Made by a program: the position numbers and the translations under genes
Shown: positions 36,301-53,164 of the stretch, piece by piece
Layout: each line of letters opens with the position of its first letter
How positions within the stretch are numbered: the first letter of the stretch is position 1
The notes under the pieces: model-generated
What the model was told of the DNA's origin: nothing
Database searches by the model: none
Seen by the model: the letters and a program-made list of their open reading frames with translations, nothing else
NCBI RefSeq assembly: GCF_037975245.1
Contig: NC_092564.1
Span: 18,068,484-18,130,483, forward strand
DNA length: 62,000 nt
Direction of reading: 5' to 3'
DNA from: Apostichopus japonicus
Taxonomy: Eukaryota > Echinodermata > Holothuroidea > Aspidochirotida > Stichopodidae

Positions 36301-36715
36301 TTTGCTTGCTGGCAGCCTAGTCCTCAACCTCTCCCTCCCCCTCCCCCACTTCACCATCCCTCTTAAATGTACAATTAAACCAACATTGACAATAGTTATT
36401 AATTCTCCCACATAAGCATTGACTGATAATAATTATCCTCTTTGCCATCCCAACTTGAGATTCTTTCACCCTCTTGTATCGCCCCTTCCCGACCCATTTC
36501 ACCCCTCTCCGTTCCTCAGTTCCTCATCGGAGTTAATAGAATCAGGTCTTAATCAAATGGTTCAAAGAAACAAAAGTCGATGTTTTTTGGGGGATGAATG
36601 CATATTGCTCATGTATAAAGTCATCTTTATTAAGTTATCCACTTTGACCCTTTTAAAAAAAGACTAAACCCTAATTTATTCATTGCCTTTTTTCTTCATG
36701 TTTTTACCTTTAAAG
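33332..36715. other. Long intron stretch without a recognised feature
   Basis: AT-rich DNA in the proposed first intron of the plus-strand peptide gene. There are homopolymer runs (34,058-34,077 poly-G; several poly-A/T), a short TA run near 35,594, and clustered TATGCATATTCATAT-like words at 35,300-35,370. I see no coding signal. Confidence 0.5.
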
Positions 36716-36747
36716 TTGCAACAGGAAACACTCGGTTAAGTGAAACG

Positions 36748-42544
<5,797 letters not shown>

Positions 42545-43401
42545 GTAATAACCTTTACGTCATTGGTAGATTATCCATAGAAAGTATCCTCGGCTGGTAT
42601 AGAAAGGTGACGGAAGGTAATCTAAAGAGATCTAAAACGATTCAACTAAAACTCGGGATTTCAAACCAGTAATCGCAGAATTACAAGTAACAATTCCCGC
42701 AACGGGATTTATAAACATCACTTTTTTAGTGGTAATCCCTATATATCCATTTCTGTGCAAGTTAAAAGCCTCAATATCTCGGATACCATGTAACCAGGAG
42801 GTACATTCCATGCAGTTACAATCGCTACAACCCAGAAAGTACGGTAGCAAAGGGATTTCAAGAGGCACTGGGCTTTCTGAGATAATAGGTAAAACAACAA
42901 CTTCGAAACAACAACTTCGAAACACTAGCTTGGAAACGATGGACAACTTGAAAACAGTCAAGATTTCCTTTTTGGGCTATAAGATCGGGGCTCGAACCAG
43001 CCTCCTCGAGATTAGACGTCATGTGATCTAGCAATTAGTGAGCTTCAGCTTTGCTCGTCGAATTCTTCTAACGTTTGACGCGATTCATCAAATACTTTAC
43101 TAAGTATGTCACGTATTTTACAAGGTTATTCAGACATATCCCTTTGTAATTTTAATATTCTCCCCATCTTCCCTCCTTACCTGCATCCGATGTTAAAGGT
43201 TAATCCACCAGAAACTGAAGATATTGTATAGGTTTGATTAAGCGCAGTGGAAGCTGCTACGGTGAAGAGATATAGTCTATTGATCACCACTCTCTCCTCC
43301 TTATCCCATCATAGCAATAGTCCTCCATATTTGATTTGTTAGCCCTATCCTTCATAAGTTGATGAGGCTAATGTTCTTCATTATATGTTTGTCTCTCTCA
43401 G

Positions 43402-43533
43402 CAGGATCTGAGTGACGAAAACAATCTTGGGAGACACTTTTACGGCTATACTGAAATCCAGATAACAACTATGGAGTTTCTTGACCTATATTCCGCTTCC
43501 AAATCCGCCTCGAGTTTCAGCCACCTTCGATAG
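43402..43533 (+). CDS. Candidate alternative terminal exon of precursor A
   Basis: A strong acceptor (TTTGTCTCTCTCAG) precedes a phase 0 frame of 43 codons starting QDLSDENNLGRHFYGYTEI and ending in SSFSHLR and a TAG stop. Phase 0 would fit splicing from the 40,431 donor, or from a GTGACG donor downstream of 42,544, but not from the 42,544 donor itself. No amidation or dibasic site lies inside the frame. The exon is not matched to anything on the minus-strand paralogue, so it may be chance. Confidence 0.25.
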   Translation, partial: QDLSDENNLGRHFYGYTEIQITTMEFLDLYSASKSASSFSHLR

Positions 43534-45392
43534 AAACGTAGGAGACACAGACCCAACATCCATTATTATTGACCAATATATGCATAGAGATAAACTGTCA
43601 TTAGCAACTTGCCCCCAAAAAACAGCTAAGAAACCTTTTAAGAAACCTTTTTAAGAAACCTTAAGAAAACTTTCTATTTGTGAGATATCACAAATTAAAT
43701 TTTTCTTCTCACACAACGTTGTAGACTTGATCGAAGTCTAAGTATGACGTCATCGAGTACACAATGTGCTTCAACTGTTTATTTCTTTTAATATCATTAT
43801 CAAGTTTGTTAATTTCTGTAAAAGGAAGATGGACTCTGCAATTTCTGAAGCTACAATCATGAATGTCTAAACATGACCTCATTGTGTCATTGGTTGAAAT
43901 AGCAAAACACTAAATAATCTACCGAGAAAAATGAAGTAAAAAAAAAAACGTAAAATGTTTCAGATACTTAGTGGTATGATGATGATATCACAGTTTAACA
44001 AAATGACAGTTCAATGACACGACTTTTAAACTAGGATATCTCCCAAACAGAACACGAATTTCTGATCTGTTTGGAGAAGTTGGGGGTCATCACAAAGATC
44101 TCTGTCATATGTGCCAAAATAAGATGGGTTATTTTTTTTCTTCTTTAAGAAATGATGATTAGGGATAAAAAAGATACATCGGTAGGAAAAAGTCTACAAC
44201 ACGGTTAAAAAAGGCACCCCTTATACTTGTAAAGTCGAAATGATTTTTGATCAAACTCAAAACTAGGGAGGAAACAAGATATCAATTTCAGCAGAGTCGC
44301 GTGAAACGAACCGGTCATTTTATCTCGACCTTTATGAGATTAGGAACCAGGAACGGCTTCCATGTCCATAGACATGTTAATGAATGGGCCACGTGTATAA
44401 GCTTTCCGCACTAACCTTCGTAACCAGAGTCATGTTGATAAAATGTCGGTGACCACCACTCGGGTTCATGCCTATACAGTCATGTCTATATCGAGGACAG
44501 GTATAACCCTCTGTGTTAGACGGTCTATGGTCACCGGCAATGTCAGGCTTGGATTTGAGTTGATTTAATATGTTTAAAACTAAAATCAAAAATTACAATT
44601 CAAACTTTAAACTTTTAATCACCCACTATCGTTGAACCGAGAAAAGATATCCGTCTCATATTATCGAAACTTGAAGGAGGTAAATAGGTTCACCGTCCGT
44701 CGCGCTGACATTGGTGTACAATTTAAAGAGTTTGAATAACTTGGGTAGACTAAGGTGGGTTGAGGCTTATGCATAGGTAAGTCACAGTCGTTTGCTATGA
44801 GAGGTATATCTGCTAGATGTGTTCATCTTCGGAAAGCTTTTTACATGTTGTGATACATTTAAATCAGAAAATATCGCGGATGAATCTGTTTCATATACAT
44901 TTGTCAAATTAAATCTCCCCTCGACCATTCCTCCGAATAAGCCAAACGGGAACAGTAAAATGATTTTGAAAAAACTTCTTCCCCAAATGTACTGCCTTGC
45001 TAGTCCAATTAATGTATGATTAATTTTTGTAGAGGTAATAAATCAAGTTCGGTAAAATACACATAGAACATAGAGAATGGTCCTTTTATTGTTTATATTG
45101 TGTTCTTGTTGTTTCTTATATAATGTGAGTATTTTAAGACAAACGATGTTATGAAGTATCTAAATTATTCCAGACAGCCTAAACTTTGGAGTCTCAAGAG
45201 AAGGTTTCTAAAATGGGATGGGTCTGTTGCCTAGTCACAAAGTCAAGGGCACCCATGCGTAGAACAGCAAGATTCTGTAGCAACTGTAGGATGGTATACT
45301 CCTGTCTATATCAATCCGCCCCAAATGTTCTCCTTCAGGAAAAGAGCCAATTAGGAGCAGGAGAACAACTTTTTTGCTATGTTATCAATTAG

Positions 45393-45592
45393 GATCTGCT
45401 TTTGTTGTGGCTTGGATGTTAAAGCGCATGAATGGAAGCACATGTGGTGCAAAAATTGGGTCAATTGAAGTAATGTTAGACCAGTTTAGCCCTCCCAGGA
45501 GCAGCAACGAAAAATGTTTACGACTACGTCAAGAGGTTTGTTTACAAGTGACGAAAACGTCAAGCTCTCGTAGCAAAAAATCTGCATGTTAA
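45393..45592 (+). CDS. Candidate cysteine-containing terminal exon of precursor A
   Basis: Following TTATCAATTAG, a frame in phase 1, the phase left by the 42,544 donor, runs 65 codons to a TAA. It starts SAFVVAWMLKRMNGSTCGAK and has four Cys (STCGAK, EKCLRL, EVCLQV, and a final SAC). The KR before MNGSTC would be a dibasic cleavage site, which would release a basic peptide with two possible disulphides. The acceptor has a modest pyrimidine tract and no paralogous exon was found on the minus strand, so this is tentative. Confidence 0.3.
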
Positions 45593-48500
45593 TGATATGA
45601 AAACTTGATGATGCTACAAAAGGCCAACTTGTTAGTTATCCAGTGATGGGTAGCTCTTAGCAAGTGAGAACTTCTATCTAGACTTAGAGACCGCCGTTAC
45701 TTTTTGTGATGTAGTGTGTAAGTCAATGGGGCTTTCCATGGGCGTATGCTACCATCGGTTACATTGTGTGGGTTCCATGACTGATGCTTGAGATTTGTAT
45801 GGTGATAATCCGTAAATCGAGCAATGAAGGTATAACTGAAATTACATAATTCTTTCTTCAAGAGATGTTCTTAACCAATCGCGCTACAGAAAAGGATCTC
45901 TTCACGAAAAGGCTTTTCAAGTAATGGTTTAGGAAGGCCATGGAGTGAAACTTTGGTTGTAGCAAAGGGCTTTCAGAGATAAGGGAAACCATGAAAACAG
46001 ATCTGATTATATTTCAGGACGGGGGGGGGGGCATTTGAAAATCAGAGAACGGTAAATTTGAAAAACAAATCTGAAACATTTTGCTTGGTATAATATTTTG
46101 ATTTAGTATTTTACGTTACATTCCTCACCCCTTGCATACTACGACGATCTCACCGCTAACATGATTCTCCTTCTTGGCTAGAATTTGAAATAAATCATCT
46201 CACATGGGGAAGAGAGTAGCTTTAAAGGCACTGAAGACTCACCCCGAACCACGTGTCGTGCTCTGAAAAAGTTAACTTTCCGTTGCTTGCAAGTGAAGTT
46301 TTCTGCTTGTCGCTACAAAATGTAGACAGTAATGCAACGTGATACCTTGTTATCTTTAGCTGGACCTGAGATGCCCATCGCTGTATCGTTTGTATACTGT
46401 GCTGTATTGACCGCAGCTGTGTGTACTGACTGTACACTGGTGTCTAATTACCGAAGGTAGCAAGCTATGTGCGTATTTTCTGGGATCGATGGTGGTGTCT
46501 AACACTTCTGTTACACTTCATTCGAAACTAGGTCAGATTACCGGCATTAGACGTTTTATTTTGCGCGAGTCTTCACACCCTCTAAATGTATTACATAAAC
46601 ATTTTCGATGTTGGTATTAAATCGGACGGTGGGGAGAAATGGGGGGGGGGGTAGGCGGCACATAAGCTCCCTATTAGCCAGACATTGAGTCATTAGTCAT
46701 AGGGGACAATTGACAAGATACAGTATAATTAATCATTAGTAATAATAACAAATTAAAGATATGTTGGAATTGATTATACAAACAAAACATCAATACCTTT
46801 TTCCATCTTTATTTGATTTATTTTTTTTACTGAGTAACACGATTGGTCAACGAAAGAGCAGTAACTATCACTCCATTCCTTTGTCCCGATCGCATGAAGA
46901 AGAAAGATGTAGAAACCTGAAGCATTATATTAGTTAGAGCATACATTGGTGGTGGTTGGAGAGGGGCGGGTGGTTCTCGGGCCGGGCGGAAGCTGATTTG
47001 GGAGAAGGTGGGGGGGGGGGGATGGTTGTGGGCAAAGTAAAGGAATTTATTCGCATTAGTCAAATTCCATCAGGTAAAAAAGATTGATTAAATAATCTAT
47101 TCAACTGTTTGATAACATAATGTCAAAAATCACAAATGAGAAGATATCACTCAAAAGCAATTTAAACATATTAAAAAGAGAAATAGAGAACTTTACAGTG
47201 CACAATTGTTTGTTCAATTTGATGACTCTTCTCAATAGAAAATAAGAAAGAGTATTGATATAAGCTAATTAAACAATTATATTGACCAAATCGAATATCA
47301 TTTTCTCTCTTTCCAGTGTCCCGTTCATATCTTTATCGATATATCATTATTCCTTGCCTCTATATACACTGAAAAAATAAACTAGTCAATATTGCCACGG
47401 ACTAACGTTAAATTAGTCTGTAACGTTAGTCAATGCACACGCACTAGCAAAAATCTTCGTTTCATCGCTGCTTCTTAGTTAGTTTACACTGACTAAGGAA
47501 AATATAATCGCAGCTTAGTCGGTGGCGACGGACTAAGGTATTTTAGCCCATGGACTAAGAACGATACGGACACCCGATTTAAGCCATAATCGTAGCTTAG
47601 TCGGTGTCGACGGACTAATGTATTTTAACCCAATTCGATTCACTTCAATTTGGAAACCGAGAGGCAACGGCAGCTTGTTGGGCTTGGCATAGTTTCATAC
47701 GATCACTCTAAGCAACTTTCAACCGTAAATCACCCAAGAAGGTCTTTAGAAGAATGGAGGTATGAACTGCATCATCGGCCTACCTGTTATTCCTTTAACT
47801 TGAAGGTAAAATTAAAGTTAATTGTTAGGCCACTGGCACTAGTACTGTATTATGGTTAGTGTAACGCTACCGTTGTCACGTTGGCGTTTCGCAATACACA
47901 AGTGCAATGACAGTGAGTAGCCTATAGGCTTCTACTGGGTACTGCAGTGCATTCTCAACACTAAAGTGTGCATTCTAAACACCAATTAACAATGTGTTAT
48001 GTGTGTATTGGGCTAGATTGAACAGTGGCACATAATCTTCTAATTTATTCCCAAACAAATGCTGGAACTATAAGGCTCAATAGTTTATTTGAAGTCTACA
48101 CTCATTTGGTAAAGATTTCCTGTAATTTCCCATGTGAATCTAAATGGGTAGGCTTTGTGATATTGAATAAGCAAGGCTAGACCTTCAAACGTACAGTCAC
48201 AGTAGGCTGAACAAATTATGTTGGATAGTCAACGGTATTATATGTTGCGAGCAGTCAGGATGCACGCTTCAGTTCTATTTAACCTTTTCATTTGTCATTT
48301 TTTAGTATTTAATTTCCGGTCACGCCCAGGAAACAATTGCGACATTCCTTCACGGTCGACTTGCTTACTGTAAGAAGTATTAACCGTTTTTTTTCTCAGA
48401 AAAGCTTGATAGTCTGAAGTTATTATAACATGTGCTTTTAGTATACTGCCAAAAGAGTAAGTTGTTGTATTTGTATTGATATTTTATGTAGAAGTAACGG

Positions 48501-49257
48501 AAAATTTAGTATGTTTAGTTTGGTCTAATTGCACGTTTTTTTCTGTCCAATGTAGTGCAGGGTTCACTTGCGCGAATTCAAATTATTCTGTTTATGTATA
48601 TGTATATGCATCGATTCTTAGATTATGATGTTTTTTGACATTTATTTGTAATTCAAGCATATCTGTTTAGTAGCAAAGTTTAAAGGTTAAGATAAATTAG
48701 TTTTCTCTTTTGGATCCTAGATGGAATGAAACTCATTGGCGTAAATAATAGATCAGATGATACAGTTTAACGCAGTTGCTAAAACTCTGGGTATTCTCTA
48801 TAGTCTTCGCCGGTCCATTATATACTTTAGTACTACTAGTAAGACTAAATCAAAACGACCGAAGACAAACTTAGTGTAACAAAGTACTGATTCTCCTCTA
48901 GCCTAGGTCTAAACAGGCTTGTTATGTGAGCAAGCAAAATAACAACTAAAAACGATTAGGCCTATAAATAAGTTGGCTCAGTGCATTTCTGTTTCTAAAA
49001 TTTTATATTTTTAAAGATCATAAAAACAAACAAAGATTTAGCCCATGTTTTATTATCTCTGTATTCTGGGCATTTGATTCTGGTTGCAATGGTGATGACA
49101 CTCTCGTTCAAATTTTCAGCTTTATACAGTCTGCTTCAAACTTTGGGATTGTTTTTTGAGACTATAGTGGAAGCAAATCTCACATAACTTTGTGGTGACA
49201 ACTTTTTTTTTTTTTTCAAATGATGAATACTTTGCTGTTTCTTTTTTCCAGCAGGAA

Positions 49258-49449
49258 TTGAAAAGCCAAATATCTAAGTCAAGGGTGAGCTTTCCTGTGA
49301 TGTACGACACCAGTGTGGAGGCAACAACAGAAGAGGAGAACTGTGTTATATATGGCTTAAAGACATGTTTTAAGATGATATATTGGTACCCTTCGCAGAA
49401 CAAAAGAGTTTATCCAAGAGTCCAAAAAGCAAAGGAACAAGTACCATAA
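49258..49449 (+). CDS. Unidentified open segment inside the CACTG element
   Basis: After a pyrimidine-rich acceptor (TTCTTTTTTCCAG) a frame runs from QELKSQISKSRVSFPVMYD to a TAA at 49,447. It includes EATTEEENCVIYGLKTC and is Lys-rich at the C-end. I do not recognise it; it may be a captured or remnant exon of the element. Confidence 0.25.
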   Translation: MKSQISKSRVSFPVMYDTSVEATTEEENCVIYGLKTCFKMIYWYPSQNKRVYPRVQKAKEQVP

Positions 49450-49601
49450 AGAAAAAAAGATGGAAGAGTGAGTTTAACAATTGTACCCAACTGTTTAATG
49501 ATATTTAAGATACTTTTCATAACCTGTTTTAAAAAAAAAACAGTCTAGTATATCATTTACGTGCAAGCTTCATAAGTTTGGTCAAATTTTCACTGATCTG
49601 T

Positions 49602-50560
49602 AGAGCGGGAGTCCAGAGGGTTTGGTTAGCTGGGAAGGTAACCAATTGCCTGGTACATCACAATGTTCACAATGCATTCCTGTATATGAAACCTGACGAC
49701 TGGCAAACCGACTGTGGTGGATGTGGCTGGGAGAGCAATTTTAAAGTCACCTAATAGCTAACCTAGAGCAGCTTTCATGGTAACCATATCAAAGTAAGAA
49801 CAATGTGTCAGGTATGGCCCCAAGAGCAACAAATGGCCATCGCCAGTAATTATTGGTGGTGGGGTACCCCTGCCAGTGACCCATAATTGGCCCCTCACGG
49901 CTGACCTAGGTCAGCTCATGAGGTAACCACTTGAAACCTACTGGAAAATGTTGGTTAGGGCTTCAGATACAAGGGATAGGCATTGCCAGTAATTTTTATT
50001 GGTGGGGTACCCCTGCCAGTAGACCCCCAATATGCCCATCCCCTCATTGACCTAGGTGAGCTCATGATTTGACCAGTTGAAACCTACAGGAAAATGATAG
50101 GTATCACTTCATATGTAAGGATGGGCATTTCCAGTATTTTATATTGGTGGGCCACCACTGCCAGAATCCGCCCATCCCTTACATATAGAATCCTGTCAAT
50201 AATTTTCCAGTAGTTTTCAACTGGTTAAATCATGAGCTGACCTAGATCAATGAGGGGGGGGGGGCTTTTTGGGGGTCTAGTGGCAGGGGTACCCCACTAA
50301 TATAAATTACTGGAAATGCCCATCCCTTACATATATATATAGAGAGTCCTGCCAATCATTTTACAGTAGTTTTCAACTGGTTACCTCATGAGCTAATCTA
50401 GGTCAATGGGGGATGGGCATTTTGGGGGTCTACTGGCAGGGTTACCCCACCAATGTAAATGACTCTGGTTTCATATACAGGAATGCACTGTGAGCATTGT
50501 GATGTACAAGGCAATTGGTTACCTTCCCAGCTAACCAAAACCTCTGGGATCCCGGTCTAT
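49602..50560. repeat. Giant imperfect inverted repeat (hairpin) inside the CACTG element
   Basis: The left arm starts AGAGCGGGAGTCCAGAGGG and runs through TTAGCTGGGAAGGTAACCAA and GCATTCCTGTATATGAAACC. The right arm returns the complement (GGTTTCATATACAGGAATGC... TTGGTTACCTTCCCAGCTAA) and ends near 50,560. Between them, shorter units (GGTGGGGTACCCCTGCCAGT, GACCTAGGTGAGCTCATGA) appear in direct order on the left and inverted on the right, meeting near 50,150. Confidence 0.88.
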
Positions 50561-51637
50561 TGGGATCATTATTAACATGATTAACATAATTATTAAGCTT
50601 TGAGAAATAACTTGGTGTTATGCTGTGCAAAGCTAATAATAATTTGGTAAAGCTGCTACTCCTGGCTTATAATTTGAGGGACCTAGATTTAAATGTATAC
50701 CTCCCAATATGTTATAAAATTTTAATGTAAATGTATGTTTATGATAATGTGAGTTATCATGTGCTATATCTGTATCTGTTCTTACACGTATATCATATTT
50801 TCTGTTCACAGGTCAATAATGGTGCAGATTTTGGCTTCCTGAAGACAAGTGGGAGGCCATTTGTAGTTAAGAGAAACACTCGTTGTTCATGAAGACTTAA
50901 CTGGTGTCGATTTGGGGTACCACTTTAAAACGAAAGTCATGAGGAACCCTTGCCCAAGATTCAACTTTGCATTATTGTGCAGTGCTATACTTTTGCGATT
51001 CATGTTTGATCCATTAACTTGTCTTAACTTTGTTGGAAAAAAAAACAGATTTTCAGATTTTATTTACAGTGATGTCTTCTCTATCTGTGGAAAGTCAGCC
51101 TTTTGTAGACATCAGAAGTTTTATCAGAAATACATACTGCCAACGTACACATTATTTGTGTTTCTTCTGCTCTCTTTTCTTTCAGTGATGCTAGTCAGTG
51201 AAACTAGTCGGGTTTAATTCTTTCAGTGATTCTAGTCAGTGCAACTAGTCATTCGATACCGACTAAGAAAGGTTAGTCGGGAGAGGCACCATCCTGACTA
51301 ATGTAAAACCTGCTAGAAACTAGTCGGTGGCTCATATAAATTAGTCGGTAAAGACCGACTAATGTCACCAACTAATGTAACTGACTAATATACATTTACC
51401 GACTAAGAAATTGTTAATCGACTAAGCTGACGGACTAAGATGACCGACTAAGAAATCCAACTGACTAAGGAATAAATTAGTCGGTATAGCAACTGACTAA
51501 GGCTATGTTAGTCGGGAGAGGCACCAGATGGACTAACGTTATGTTAGTCGGTGAACCAATTTAAGTTTTCAGTGTAGATGTTTCACAAAGAAACGATATT
51601 TTGATATCAATCTCTCAAGTTCTAACTCCATGATATG

Positions 51638-51639
51638 TA

Positions 51640-51706
<67 letters not shown>
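51638..51706. repeat. (TA)n microsatellite right of the CACTG element
   Basis: TATGTATATATGTATA passes into pure TA and ends at TTTGTTCC. Confidence 0.92.
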
Positions 51707-51711
<5 letters not shown>

Positions 51712-53116
51712 CCATCATTTCTCTGTTCAATAATAAGTTGAATCCAAGTCACTGTTAGATGTAGGTATCTTGACTTCAGTCTTGTGAGCTTGGGCCATCA
51801 CGTATATCCTGACATGAAAGACAGAGAAAAATATGAAGTATGTTGATTCTGAGGGACTGCAGAAGAGACTACTGCATAAAGACAACTTAGAACAGAATTG
51901 GAAATGTGGGAGGGGCAGAGGAGGGAGGGAGTGGGACGGGAGTTGGACGGGAGTGGGGGGGGGGGGTTAAAGAATAGCACAGTAGGCAAGAAGAAGAGTT
52001 TTCCTGAGAAGTTACATCTCTAGGTTGGACCAATTAACTTCGCAACAAACGAACAAACAAAAACCTGTCCAGGTTTATAAAATATAAGATCTTGATATTG
52101 AAGTCTTCTGTAGAAGGTGAGTGCTAGGCGATTGTAAGGAAAGCCTCCTAAGCATTTACCTCTGTATTTACCTCTGAAACTGAATGACAAGTAACAGTAA
52201 CAGAAAGGACAAATACACACCCAGAATACAGACAGGTTAATGAGCATGGTGGAAAAAAAGAGATAGTTGTAAGAGGATTAGTAGACAAGGGATGAAGAGA
52301 GGAAAGAAACCAACAAGGGGAAGAGGAGAGGTAGGAGATCAACTGAAATATAAATAGAATATATAAATAGAATTAATTCAAATTAAGTAATTGCAAACAG
52401 ATTTGCCCTTCAGTGGATTATAGTTCCACTTAAATCCTTCAAAAATGTCATTACATTACATTATATTTACATACGTTAAAGTAGTTTGCACCAAAATATA
52501 ATTAAATTTAGCTTAATTGTAACAAATACAATTCTGCTTATGTAAACTTGTATTCTACTTAACCCTTTTTTTGAGTTTAGCTAAAGTAAATTGAAGAAAC
52601 AATTTTACTTAAGCCATATTCTACTCGCTTAAAGTAGAAAACAATTTCACTTAAGCTAAATCAAATTTAATATCATCTGAAAAACGCAATTATCTTCTAT
52701 TACAACTATCTAACTTTAACCAAATTGGTGACATTAGAGACAGAGGTGATGGGATGGGGAGGGGCGGGAAAGACAGGGAGGGGGGAAGTGTAGCCTAACT
52801 TGAAACGAAGAAAGACCTAAATGTTATTGTTTAGTAGGGACGCGTAAATCTCATTCACATTTGTTAAGTAATAACAACACATACTGTTACCATGAATTAA
52901 TTTTCCATATTTATTAGCTGTGATGTTACATATGACGTCATCGTTGAGTCTTATGTAGAACCCAAATAACGCCAAACCTACACTGCAGAAATTCCACTTT
53001 TGTTTCTTTAATAAGACGACCAGAAAACGAACTATTTAATATCCTAAGTATAAACAATATAACCATTAACTATAAGGTCCCTATTTTACCAATTTGTAAC
53101 ATTTCAACCAATCAAA
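51707..53116. other. Stretch without a supported gene
   Basis: It holds the dispersed repeat, poly-G/purine runs (51,905-51,967; 52,750-52,790) and, at 52,440-52,690, an AT-rich segment with recurring ACTTAA and TTTAGCTTAA words. A minus-strand frame at about 52,070-52,150 has no convincing link to the peptide gene. Confidence 0.5.
52185..52345. repeat. Dispersed repeat copy (related to 11,660-11,800)
   Basis: TGACAAGTAACAGTAACAGA, ACAGACAGGTTAATGAGCAT and TTAGTAGACAAGGGATG match the 11,660-11,780 segment in the same order with small changes. Confidence 0.8.
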
Positions 53117-53164
53117 TTAGAGATGAAAAAGTTTGAACCAATCAGTGATCGTATAGATAATGAC

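Larger units (their letters stand above)
42545..47366. other. Mostly non-coding stretch around the candidate 3' exons
   Basis: Apart from the two candidate exons listed separately, I see AT-rich DNA, poly-G runs (46,020; 46,640; 47,010) and short frames without motifs. Confidence 0.5.
47367..51574. mobile_element. 4.2-kb element with CACTG ends and GACTAA subterminal repeats
   Basis: The left end CACTGAAAAAATAAACTAG and the right end AATTTAAGTTTTCAGTG are inverted. Both ends carry clusters of GACTAA/TTAGTC words (47,390-47,610 and 51,180-51,560), often as CGGACTAA or TTAGTCGG. Such subterminal arrays and CACTG/CACTA termini are typical of CACTA/EnSpm-type transposons. Only TA is shared by the immediate flanks, so no 3-bp duplication is shown. 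No transposase domain is recognised; open segments at 47,650-47,760, 49,258-49,449 and 50,811-50,890 have plausible acceptors but no known motif. Confidence 0.7.

Noticed and set aside
46222-46437. 71-codon minus-strand frame and opposite-strand Cys-containing frame
   Set aside because: No splice phase, signal peptide or similarity to the paralogous genes supports either strand.
42545-47366. Calcitonin-type peptide exon after the helix exon of precursor A
   Set aside because: I looked for a Cys-ring segment with an amidation signal in the required phase and found none. The four-Cys frame at 45,393 does not have the calcitonin spacing.
52020-52247. Minus-strand frame with GKCLGGFPYNR-like text as a further exon of precursor B
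   Set aside because: It overlaps a dispersed repeat shared with 11,660-11,800, and no suitable phase link to the 53,165 exon was found.
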